Shown: piece after piece, positions 42,138 through 49,317 of the stretch
Layout: each line of letters starts with the position of its first letter
How positions within the stretch are numbered: the first letter of the stretch is position 1
Assembly (NCBI GenBank): GCA_025153775.1
Contig: JAOALC010000002.1
Coordinates: 666,913 to 730,912 of the forward strand
From: SAR92 clade bacterium H231
GTDB taxonomy: Bacteria; Pseudomonadota; Gammaproteobacteria; Pseudomonadales; Porticoccaceae
Direction: 5' to 3'
DNA: 64,000 bases
The notes under the pieces: generated by a model
Told to the model about the DNA's origin: nothing
Seen by the model: the letters and a program-made list of their open reading frames with translations, nothing else
Database searches by the model: none
Position numbers and translations under genes: made by a program

Positions 42138-43469
42138 ATGCGTTTCCGCTCATACATAACAGCCTCGCATCCCAGTGGTCCCCTGATCACTGCTCTGGCT
42201 GTTACTTTGGCACTGGTGCTGGGGTCAAGTCATGCCCTGGCAGCAGAGACGCCCACAGTAGAGTCTCTAATAGCGGAGTTTAGCCAGCGCTATACAGTGC
42301 AAGAAAAGCCGCAGCAGGACTCAGAATCTCCAGCCATTGCCTCCGCTGAGCAAAAGCTGGAAGCCGTAAAACAGGCCCTGGTAGACTTGGCTCTGGATAC
42401 AGATCTGCGTCTGGATAGCACGGCCTTTTTGGATAGTTTAGGCATGCTGCATGAATCGTCGCTGCTGTCGACTAGCAGCGCTATCTCCGGGTTGAGAATT
42501 CTCGATATCAAACGTGACAGCGGCATCGATGTTGCCGATCTTGAGGCAAAAATACGCGCGGGGAAGACCTGCCCGGGAGCCAGGCCCAATAATCGCCGCC
42601 AGGCGCTGGTGTCTGTGGGCAGCAATCTCACCAATGCCAGCCCTGATCTGCGAATGGGCGACCATTATTTAGGCGAGCTAACTAGCTTGACGGAACAGGC
42701 TCTTATTGCAGCTCTGTACGGATCTGATGATTGGTCGGTCAAAGCCCAGACTCAATATGAGTCTGCCTATGATCGCTTCCTAAATGGTACCTCAGCGGAT
42801 CAGGCCCGCTACAGATTTCATATTGTGCTGCGCGCAGAGTATGCCGAACATGAACAGTTTGCCAACCAGCCAATCTCTACAGCATTTGAGTCAGGAGCAC
42901 TGCTCTCTGGACTCTCCTATGGCGTTCAGGCCGGCTATAACGGCCTGGCGAAACTGGCCGAAACTGTTCCGGCCCTGAGCTATTCCAAGCCCTGGCCTGA
43001 ACAGAAATACTCTTATCAGCTAGCGCTGTTTGATCGCGAGCAGGGCGCCGCTCTGTGGAGCAGCAAAGTGGCAATGCGCTATCCTGAGGTACCCCGGGGT
43101 TATTCCAAATCGGCCATGCCAGAGCCGTTGCAGCAGCAGCTTGCAGAGATAACCCAGAATTTTGTGACCCAGGTCTCTGGCTTTATGGAATGTCGAGAAG
43201 AGTTCTACAAGCTTATTCCGCAGCCAGGCAGCGCAGAAACTGTAAAAATTAATGCGGGGCGGATTGCCGGCATTAATGTGGGCGACCAGTTTTTAATCAG
43301 TGCAGATAAAAATATACTCAACCAGTCTCTGAGCATGGAGGGTCTGTCAGGCCTGGGGCTTGCGGAGGTGGAATCAGTGACTGCCCATGCCGCCACACTG
43401 AAATATCTGGCTGGACCGGAATGGTCACAAAAGAACCAGCTGGCCCGCAGTGTTGCTATGCATTTTTAA
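42138..43469 (+). CDS. Exported FlgT-like flagellar protein
   Basis: A 443-residue secreted protein: signal peptide of about 35 residues ending near SSHALAAE. The C-terminal part, ETVKINAGRIAGINVGDQFLIS...LAEVESVTAHAATLKYLAGPEW, resembles the C-domain of FlgT, the Vibrio H-ring protein. The central part is not recognised and the protein is somewhat longer than FlgT. Place directly after flgP supports the call. Recognition is moderate. Confidence 0.6.
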   Translation: MRFRSYITASHPSGPLITALAVTLALVLGSSHALAAETPTVESLIAEFSQRYTVQEKPQQDSESPAIASAEQKLEAVKQALVDLALDTDLRLDSTAFLDSLGMLHESSLLSTSSAISGLRILDIKRDSGIDVADLEAKIRAGKTCPGARPNNRRQALVSVGSNLTNASPDLRMGDHYLGELTSLTEQALIAALYGSDDWSVKAQTQYESAYDRFLNGTSADQARYRFHIVLRAEYAEHEQFANQPISTAFESGALLSGLSYGVQAGYNGLAKLAETVPALSYSKPWPEQKYSYQLALFDREQGAALWSSKVAMRYPEVPRGYSKSAMPEPLQQQLAEITQNFVTQVSGFMECREEFYKLIPQPGSAETVKINAGRIAGINVGDQFLISADKNILNQSLSMEGLSGLGLAEVESVTAHAATLKYLAGPEWSQKNQLARSVAMHF

Positions 43470-43542
43470 CCCATTTATTGAGTGTAAAAGCTTAGAGCTG
43501 GCTCAGAGAATAGAACGACTTAAAGTAAGCAAGGAAATAATG

Positions 43543-44043
43543 ATGAAATCAATTGCACAAAAATTTATCGCTGTCCGGGAGTTTATAGCCAAACTTTTTT
43601 GGCTAAGTGCCATCTCTCTGGTTGCTACAGGTTTGGTGGCTACTGCAACCGCTGGAGCGGCCTTTGCCGATGCTTCCGATGCCGAGGCAGCACTGGCTCA
43701 GTTGATGCAAGATATCAGCTCACTTCAGGAGGGCCTGGAGCAGCCGGTTATGGTTTCGCAAAACGGTTATTACAAAACCCGCTTAGGCGATACTCTCAGT
43801 CAGATTATTGAGCGCACTGTGCCCAATGTTCCGGTGCGCAAAAAAATTCTTCAGCAGGCTATAGTGCGGGCTAACCCCCATGCCTTTAAACGCAGTAATC
43901 CCAACTGGATGTTTGCTGATCGCAAACTCAAGTTGCCGGACGCCGCCGATATTCACAAGGTGGTGTTTACCGATGCAGCGGGCAAATCCAGCAAAAAAGC
44001 CTCCCATTATGATGAGCGAGATGACTGGGTACAGTTCCCCTAA
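43543..44043 (+). CDS. Exported LysM/FimV-like small protein
   Basis: A 166-residue protein with a long signal-type N-terminus (hydrophobic about residues 19-43, cleavage near AAFADA). A later segment, YKTRLGDTLSQIIERTVPNVPVRKKILQQAIVRANPHAFKRSNPNWMFADRKLKLP when read in pieces, follows the pattern of the FimV/LysM-type periplasmic domain, which binds peptidoglycan. The frame opens at 43450, but ATG 43543 has AAGGAA six bases upstream. It lies between flgT-like and the second fliK-like gene; a basal-body role is inferred. Confidence 0.6.
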   Translation: MKSIAQKFIAVREFIAKLFWLSAISLVATGLVATATAGAAFADASDAEAALAQLMQDISSLQEGLEQPVMVSQNGYYKTRLGDTLSQIIERTVPNVPVRKKILQQAIVRANPHAFKRSNPNWMFADRKLKLPDAADIHKVVFTDAAGKSSKKASHYDERDDWVQFP

Positions 44044-44095
44044 ATAGCTTAGTGAGCAGTACCCCAGACAAAGGCACAACGCCAAGGTCGACTAT

Positions 44096-45172
44096 GTGTT
44101 AGGCCCAGAACAGATTAATCTAAGCCCGCGACCACCCCCAGTTCCAATGGAGGGTATCGCGGCTGCTCGCGTATCAGAACAGGTAGCCAAAGCCATAGGG
44201 CTAAGGGACAATCAGATAGTTCGCGGTATTATCGAAGACCGCGGCGGACTGTTAAAGTTGGTGCTCAATAACCGCGAGCTGGACTGGGATGACAGCAGAC
44301 GCTTTAAGCCAGGCGACCGCATAGATTTTCGCGTTGAGAGCTCAATCTATGGCCGCTCTCTCAGACCCATTTTGGGCGCTGAGGTCAAAGTTGCATCTGC
44401 TTCTATTCCGGTACCTGCAGCGCTGGGCGCGTCCCCGCGACTGCTCAGTTTGCTCTACAGGCCAGTGATGCCATCCATGGTCAATCAATTATTCCGTCCG
44501 CAAACCATGGCACCATTTGTTGATCAGCTGGCGGCAGCCAATGCCAGACAGATTGCGGATCAGTTGATCACCAGTATGCAGCGCATTACTCCAGATGTGG
44601 TTCGCAGCGGGTTGCTGAGTTCTGGATTGTTCGGTGAGTATATGCTGATGCAGCAGGGTGCATCCAGGCCCGATTTAAAACAGTTTTTGCGCAATCTTTT
44701 AAAGAGTACAGCGCCCAATCAGGCCCGCGCTATCGCCGAGTTGACCGGCGCCATAGATGAGATTGAAAGTCGCCAAATCGAGGGTCTGCAAGCTCAGCAG
44801 AATCGCGAGCTGTCCTACCATTTTGTGTTGCCTTTTTTTGATGCCAACCCGGTGTCTGTGCATATAGAGCGAGAAGCTATGTATGCTGACAATGCCGATG
44901 TCGACTGGGTGATCAACCTTCATACCGAGACCGATTCTCTGGGCGAGTTGTGGCTAAAAACCACCCTTAAAGCCAACTCGCAACTTGAGATGATACTCTG
45001 GGCAGACCAGCCAGGCTCGGTGGATATAGCTCGCACTGCGTCTGCTGACCTGAAGGGTCGTCTGAGAGACTTTGGTCTTGAGTTAACCAAGTTGACACTG
45101 CTTGATGCCCGTCGTCCGAGCATAGATTCCGCTCTATCTGGGCCTGGGCAGGTGGTGGATGTTCGCACATGA
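44096..45172 (+). CDS. Second FliK-like hook-length control domain protein
   Basis: A 358-residue protein with an N-terminal region of unknown fold and a C-terminal domain of the Flg_hook type (about residues 235-345): VSVHIEREAMYADNADVDWVINL, GELWLKTTLKANSQLEMILWAD, then LKGRLRDFGLELTKLTLLDARR. It begins with GTG (AAGG eight bases upstream) because the overlapping ATG at 44094 is closed at once. Its stop overlaps flhX by 4 bases. Pairing with flhX is a recurrent arrangement; the function relative to the main fliK is unknown. Confidence 0.75.
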   Translation: MLGPEQINLSPRPPPVPMEGIAAARVSEQVAKAIGLRDNQIVRGIIEDRGGLLKLVLNNRELDWDDSRRFKPGDRIDFRVESSIYGRSLRPILGAEVKVASASIPVPAALGASPRLLSLLYRPVMPSMVNQLFRPQTMAPFVDQLAAANARQIADQLITSMQRITPDVVRSGLLSSGLFGEYMLMQQGASRPDLKQFLRNLLKSTAPNQARAIAELTGAIDEIESRQIEGLQAQQNRELSYHFVLPFFDANPVSVHIEREAMYADNADVDWVINLHTETDSLGELWLKTTLKANSQLEMILWADQPGSVDIARTASADLKGRLRDFGLELTKLTLLDARRPSIDSALSGPGQVVDVRT

Positions 45173-45450
45173 CCTATAAATTTATACGCAGAGCCATAGC
45201 GCTTGAATACGGTGATAACCCAGCACCCATACTCAGTGCCAAAGGAGAGGACGAGTTGGCGGAGGCAATTATTGCCGAGGCCAAAAAGCGCGGGGTACAC
45301 ATTGCTGAAGATCCTCAGCTGGCAGCGCTGCTAAGTCAATTGGAGATCAAGGAGGAGATACCAGAAAACCTCTATGTAGCCGTGGCCGTAGTTTTATCCT
45401 GGGCCTATTGGCTTAAAGGTATGGAGCCTGAGGGCTATAAGCCTAAATAG
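45169..45450 (+). CDS. flhX: FlhB C-terminal domain homologue (FlhX)
   Basis: A 93-residue free-standing homologue of the FlhB cytoplasmic C-domain after its cleavage site: RAIALEYGDNPAPILSAKG, EDELAEAIIAEAKKRGVHIAEDPQLAALLSQLEIKEEIPENLYVAVAVVLSWAY. There is no NPTH motif and no membrane segment. In Salmonella-type systems FlhX can substitute partly for the FlhB C-domain. Coupled to the FliK-like gene by ATGA overlap. Confidence 0.88.
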   Translation: MTYKFIRRAIALEYGDNPAPILSAKGEDELAEAIIAEAKKRGVHIAEDPQLAALLSQLEIKEEIPENLYVAVAVVLSWAYWLKGMEPEGYKPK

Positions 45451-45474
45451 AATTTAGCCAGAGAGCCCTCAGGC
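45426..45474. terminator. Nested inverted repeat between convergent flhX and flgN
   Basis: Exact 11-bp outer arms GCCTGAGGGCT (45426-45436) and AGCCCTCAGGC (45464-45474) enclose a second 6-bp stem CTAAAT/ATTTAG (45443-45448, 45452-45457). It covers the 3' ends of both genes. No T-run follows, so it may be an RNA 3'-end structure rather than a classical terminator. Confidence 0.5.
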
Positions 45475-45906
45475 ATCACCCATGGTTTGCCGAGATCTAT
45501 TGGGGCGTATTTTGCCCAAGCGGTCATAGACCTCTACTGTATTCATAGGATCTGGCGACTGAATAGTCTGCAGAGCGCCGCGAATGGTTTCCAGCTTGCG
45601 GCTAATAAACATCTCGTTGCGGCTGTGCATATCTTTGCAATCAGCAATCAACAACATAATGTCATCCCAGGCGGAGAGATTGGCCATAGCAGTTTTTTTG
45701 TTGCTGTCCTGGGTGTATATTTTGACCCGCTCTAATAAATCTTCGCTGGCAAGAAAGCTGAGAATCTCTAACTTCTGTTCTTGCAACTCGTCAAAGTGCG
45801 TCAGGTCCTGATCTTTGAGCGCCTGAAATTCTTTTTCCAGCACCTGTTTCAGCACCTGAGCCTTGTGGCGTGTCTGGGCGAGATATTCCGAGTCGGCGTC
45901 AGTCAT
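45469..45906 (-). CDS. flgN: Flagellar chaperone FlgN
   Basis: A 145-residue helical protein of the FlgN family, the export chaperone for FlgK and FlgL. It has the pattern LAQTRHKAQVLKQVLEKEFQALKDQDLTHFDELQEQKLEILSFL and a C-terminal segment with VEVYDRLGKIRP. Located downstream of flgM, as in related genomes, separated by about 130 bp. Confidence 0.88.
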   Translation of the reverse strand: MTDADSEYLAQTRHKAQVLKQVLEKEFQALKDQDLTHFDELQEQKLEILSFLASEDLLERVKIYTQDSNKKTAMANLSAWDDIMLLIADCKDMHSRNEMFISRKLETIRGALQTIQSPDPMNTVEVYDRLGKIRPNRSRQTMGDA

Positions 45907-46035
45907 AGTTTTCGATATTTTGATTAGTGGTTAAAACAAAGAACTATTATCTAGGATGGAAAGCGCAGTTGGAAGTCCCCCTGCGCCAATAAGTTGTAGG
46001 CCGCCAGCATTGCGCTGGTCAGATAAATAAACGGT

Positions 46036-46335
46036 TTATTTCCCGCCAATCATGCGTTCGAGGGAAGCAAAGCTCTCGGCGATACGGTCTGCATCCAGCG
46101 GATAGTTGCCAGCTTCAATTGCCGCTTTGATTTTGGCGACTTTCTCCGCGTCAAACTCAGCAGTAGCCATGGCTGTCTCTGTAGCATCGCTGAGAATCAG
46201 CTCGTCATTAACTGGCGCAGCTGACTTGGGCGCAGCAGCTTCTGCTGCTTCGCTAGCCTTGTTGTGCTTGGCCTTTTCGGCGCCGGGATTTAACTGTACC
46301 TGACTGCGGCTAAGCCCTGAAATTGGATCTGTCAT
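46036..46335 (-). CDS. flgM: Anti-sigma-28 factor FlgM
   Basis: A 99-residue FlgM. It starts MTDPISGLSRSQVQ, has a low-complexity Ala/Lys/Glu middle, and ends in the sigma-binding segment EFDAEKVAKIKAAIEAGNYPLDADRIAESFASLERMIG. It inhibits FliA until exported through the finished hook. AAGGAG lies six bases before the ATG. A weak sigma-28-like site lies upstream. Confidence 0.94.
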   Translation of the reverse strand: MTDPISGLSRSQVQLNPGAEKAKHNKASEAAEAAAPKSAAPVNDELILSDATETAMATAEFDAEKVAKIKAAIEAGNYPLDADRIAESFASLERMIGGK

Positions 46336-46384
46336 GGTCGTCTCCTTTAGGTGGGATACCTAAAAATTCTTTTCTTCAATGAGT

Positions 46385-46411
46385 ATATCGACAGCAACTT
46401 AAATTTCTAGA
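46385..46411 (-). promoter_or_regulatory. Weak sigma-28-like site for flgM
   Basis: On the minus strand the -10 is GTCGATAT (46392-46385), but the -35 at N15 is TCTA instead of TAAA. Feedback control of flgM by FliA is common, so it is listed with caution. Confidence 0.3.
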
Positions 46412-46446
46412 GTAAAAAAATGAAAAAAATAAGTATTTATTGCCTT

Positions 46447-47511
46447 TTAAAGTCCTCTAGCCTCCCCAGGCCCCGACACCACTGCTCTCACCGTCTCATT
46501 AGACTCTGGATTTAACAGGCTTATTTGCTGGTCGAGTTTGCCATTTTCCAGTGCAATCATGGTGGTACTGATATTGAGCAGGCCAGAACCCACATTCAGC
46601 ACCACTGTATCACCCTTATTGACCATGGACATCAGACGCACATCGGAAGACCGCAGCAGCTGACCAGCTCTCACCGTATGAATGGCTTCCATCTGATTCA
46701 AGTCTGCGGCTTCAAGCAGAGCATCAGAGGGCAACTTACCATAATAGGCCTTTAGCTCAGTATTCTGCGGTGACAAGCGCTGCCCGCGGGTGACAATGGT
46801 TTTGGCCATCATCACCATATGCTTAACACTGAGGTCGCGTCGCGAAATGATTGCCCCGGCCCAGAGATCCTGCGCTGCAACAGACTGGCTGATCAGGCGC
46901 ATTGGAAACCGTTGGTCTACAGCGGTTCGCGGCTGGCTCATACTCAGCTTGGTAATATCCTCAGATCTAATCGTTTCGCCCTGCAAAATATCGCGCTTTA
47001 GCTGATATACCAGCACGGTGTCAGCCAGGTAGCGCTTCAGCACCAAATCTCCCGCTTCGACCCCTCGCACCAGGCTTTGATTGTTCAGCTCCTCTACACT
47101 TGTGACCACACCTTTAACTGGCCGAACAAAGGTTTTCTCTGTGACCTCTGTGGCGGTAACAGTCTGATTAACCTGCATATCTTGTTTAAATACAAAGCCT
47201 TTGCTGCTGCGATGCAGAGAGACTCCGACAAATATCTGCCAGCCCGTATCGGGGCACTTCACTTTGATCGTCTGCTGGCTGGAGGCATAGGGAAAGCTGA
47301 ATATAAAGTCCCCGCCGCAGTCTGGTACCAAAAGCCTTCTATCTATGGCGGCAATTTCAATCTGCTCTGGGGCCACAGCAGTTTGCTGGGATACCCAGCC
47401 CTGGGCCTGATCAATCAGACGCTGTTTATTAATCGGCAGAGTTTGTTCGGTCTGACCCTGGGCAACAGAGGTCATCAGCAGAGTAAAAATAAGAGCTATA
47501 AAGTTGTGCAT
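46447..47511 (-). CDS. flgA: Flagellar P-ring chaperone FlgA, with three SAF-like units
   Basis: A 354-residue exported FlgA (signal peptide MHNFIALIFTLLMTSVAQGQ), longer than usual (about 220-250). The N-domain (about 25-105) is followed by three units of the SAF pattern, beta strand, (Q)G then D and later G-D-L: about 107-162 (MQVNQTVTATEV...VEAGDLVLKRYL), 169-227 (ILQGETIRSEDI...LWAGAIISRRDL) and 235-294 (VTRGQRLSPQNT...VRAGQLLRSSDV). FlgA assists FlgI P-ring assembly in the periplasm. The frame is open to 47637 but the signal peptide fixes ATG 47511, although no clear ribosome site precedes it. Confidence 0.87.
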   Translation of the reverse strand: MHNFIALIFTLLMTSVAQGQTEQTLPINKQRLIDQAQGWVSQQTAVAPEQIEIAAIDRRLLVPDCGGDFIFSFPYASSQQTIKVKCPDTGWQIFVGVSLHRSSKGFVFKQDMQVNQTVTATEVTEKTFVRPVKGVVTSVEELNNQSLVRGVEAGDLVLKRYLADTVLVYQLKRDILQGETIRSEDITKLSMSQPRTAVDQRFPMRLISQSVAAQDLWAGAIISRRDLSVKHMVMMAKTIVTRGQRLSPQNTELKAYYGKLPSDALLEAADLNQMEAIHTVRAGQLLRSSDVRLMSMVNKGDTVVLNVGSGLLNISTTMIALENGKLDQQISLLNPESNETVRAVVSGPGEARGL

Positions 47512-47574
47512 TGGCCGAGTATGGGCCACAAAGGGGGGTGACGCAATACCGACATAGCGGCAAATAACAGCGGC

Positions 47575-47597
47575 AAAAACCTGCCGGAAAACCGGCA
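47575..47597 (-). terminator. Attenuator-like hairpin in the flgA leader
   Basis: On the minus strand, TGCCGG-TTTT-CCGGCA (47597-47582) is followed by GG and five T bases (47579-47575). This has the form of an intrinsic terminator within the leader, 63 bases before the flgA ATG. Confidence 0.45.
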
Positions 47598-47685
47598 ACC
47601 CACCTTTCAGCAGCCAATGCCAAAAAAAGCTAACCAATTGATTTTATTACACTTTAATATTAAAAAGTGGCGGTTGCCGCTAAGT

Positions 47686-47701
47686 TGGCACCTGTTTTGC
47701 A
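47686..47701 (+). promoter_or_regulatory. Sigma-54 promoter for flgB and following genes
   Basis: TGGCACC-TGTT-TTGCA, a full consensus match with correct spacing, about 78 bp before flgB. The predicted start is near 47713. Confidence 0.88.
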
Positions 47702-47740
47702 TTAAACGAGGTATTCGCGGTGTTTTACCAGTAGTTAAAA

Positions 47741-47767
47741 ACATCGACACATGATTTAAAAACTTTA
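47741..47767 (-). promoter_or_regulatory. Sigma-28 (FliA) promoter for flgA
   Basis: On the minus strand TAAAGTTT (from 47767), then GTCGATGT (47748-47741) with N15 after TAAA. The -35 is perfect. Its transcript would start near 47734 and overlap the start of the flgB transcript. Confidence 0.6.
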
Positions 47768-47778
47768 ACGGAACTGAT

Positions 47779-48165
47779 ATGAAATTGTTTGATTCAGCTT
47801 TTGGCATTCACGAACAGGCACTGGACCTGCGGGGACAGCGGATGGAGGTAATTGCTCGCAATATCGCCAACTCCGATACCCCGCATTTTAAAGCGCGCGA
47901 CCTGGATTTTAAGGCGGTGCTAAATGAAACCCAGTTTGACCAGTCTTTGAAAACGACTCAGTCAATGCATATCAGATCTGCCAGCTCAATGGGGCAGGCT
48001 GACATGGTTTACACCATTCCCTACAACACCTCAGCGGATGGCAACACAGTAGAGCTAAGTGTGGAACAGGCTAAATACGGTAAGGCCGCGGCAGAGTACC
48101 AAGCGACGCTGCGCTTTTTAGAAGGTGATATGAGCGGAGTGCGCAAAGCACTGCGGGGAGATTAA
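47779..48165 (+). CDS. flgB: Flagellar proximal rod protein FlgB
   Basis: A 128-residue rod protein starting MKLFDSAFGIHEQALDLRGQRMEVIARNIANSDTPHFKARD, the family N-terminus with the ANNIAN-type motif as ARNIANSDTP. The C-terminus has EQAKYGKAAAEYQATLRFLEG. First gene of the flgB-L operon, after a sigma-54 promoter. Confidence 0.96.
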   Translation: MKLFDSAFGIHEQALDLRGQRMEVIARNIANSDTPHFKARDLDFKAVLNETQFDQSLKTTQSMHIRSASSMGQADMVYTIPYNTSADGNTVELSVEQAKYGKAAAEYQATLRFLEGDMSGVRKALRGD

Positions 48166-48168
48166 TCA

Positions 48169-48594
48169 ATGTCAATTAGCAATATTTTTGGTATCGCAGG
48201 TACTGCGCTGAATGCTCAGATGGTTCGCATGAACACCACAGCATCCAACATGGCCAATGCCAGCACCATCGCCAGCAGCCCGGAAGAAGCCTACAAGGCA
48301 AAGCGACCTGTATTCGAGGCTCTGCTGACAGAAGCCCAAACCAATCAGGGTGCAGAGCATGTGGGTGGCGTCAAGGTATCAGGTATGGCCGACGACACCA
48401 CTCCACACAGGCGCATCCATGATCCAGGTAACCCCAAGGCAGATGAAGAGGGCTTTATCTATCTATCCAATGTTGAGGAAGTAACCGAGATGGTGGACAT
48501 GATGTCATCGGCTCGCAGCTACCAGAACAATGTTGAAGTTATTAATACAGCGCGCGAACTGATGATGCGTACGCTCGATCTGACCAAGGTATAA
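48169..48594 (+). CDS. flgC: Flagellar proximal rod protein FlgC
   Basis: A 141-residue rod protein with FGIAGTALNAQMVRMNTTASNMANAST near the start and VEEVTEMVDMMSSARSYQNNVEVINTARELMMRTLDL at the end. It follows flgB by 3 bp and has standard length. Confidence 0.96.
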   Translation: MSISNIFGIAGTALNAQMVRMNTTASNMANASTIASSPEEAYKAKRPVFEALLTEAQTNQGAEHVGGVKVSGMADDTTPHRRIHDPGNPKADEEGFIYLSNVEEVTEMVDMMSSARSYQNNVEVINTARELMMRTLDLTKV

Positions 48595-48605
48595 GGAGAG
48601 CTCTT

Positions 48606-49292
48606 ATGGTAGACGCAGTTGCAGCAACCACATATTTAACCTCTGATCAGTATGCGGATCAGCAGATGATGGCCAACTCCGGTGATGACGAGCTCGGAAG
48701 AGATGCTTTTTTGACTTTGCTGACCACCCAGTTGACCAATCAGAACCCCCTAGACCCTATGGACAACGAAGCCTTTGTTGCCCAGCTGGCTCAGTTTTCT
48801 TCTGTGGAAGGTATTAAAGGTATGCAGACTTCCCTTGAGGGAATAGCTGCCGGAATGCGCCAGGACCAGATGATGGCCGGTGCCAACCTGGTGGGTAAAA
48901 CAGTTTCTGTGGAAGGCGGATTTGTTGAAGGTGGTAACGGCAGCACATCCAGGGGCTCAGTAAATCTTGCCAATGGAGCTGAGGAGCTGATCTTTAGCGT
49001 CTACGACCCCAAGACAGGTGAGCTTATTTTCCGCGAGTCACGCGGTGGTCAGATGCCCGGCAAGGTCGAACTAAGCTGGAATGGCCAGAATAATTCTGGC
49101 CAGTCAGTGGCCAATGGCGAGTACCTGATGACGGCGAATATTGTTCGCAACGGCAAACTTGAAAGCGCTCCGGTAACTACCATGGCACAGGTCAAGAGCG
49201 TCAAGTGGGACCCACAAACACAACAATTATCATTAGAAGTAGGCGATGGAAGCTTTATCTCATTGGCTGCTGTCGAGCGCATCGGCATTTAA
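48606..49292 (+). CDS. flgD: Flagellar hook assembly scaffold FlgD
   Basis: A 228-residue hook cap protein. The diagnostic block is LGRDAFLTLLTTQLTNQNPLDPMDNEAFVAQLAQFSSVEGI, followed by the two beta-rich domains with VYDPKTGELIFRES and WNGQNNSGQSVANGEYLM. AAGGAGAG lies before the ATG. Confidence 0.95.
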   Translation: MVDAVAATTYLTSDQYADQQMMANSGDDELGRDAFLTLLTTQLTNQNPLDPMDNEAFVAQLAQFSSVEGIKGMQTSLEGIAAGMRQDQMMAGANLVGKTVSVEGGFVEGGNGSTSRGSVNLANGAEELIFSVYDPKTGELIFRESRGGQMPGKVELSWNGQNNSGQSVANGEYLMTANIVRNGKLESAPVTTMAQVKSVKWDPQTQQLSLEVGDGSFISLAAVERIGI

Positions 49293-49317
49293 AGCCAACG
49301 ATTAAAGGAAACAAACT

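Noticed and set aside
45169..45450. flhX as a broken flhB fragment
   Set aside because: It has its own start coupled to the gene before it, an intact frame and a conserved partner, and the full flhB is present at 32437.
47512..47637. 42-residue N-terminal extension of flgA from a TTG at 47637
   Set aside because: A clear signal peptide starts at ATG 47511; the extension holds the attenuator-like hairpin and no export signal of its own.
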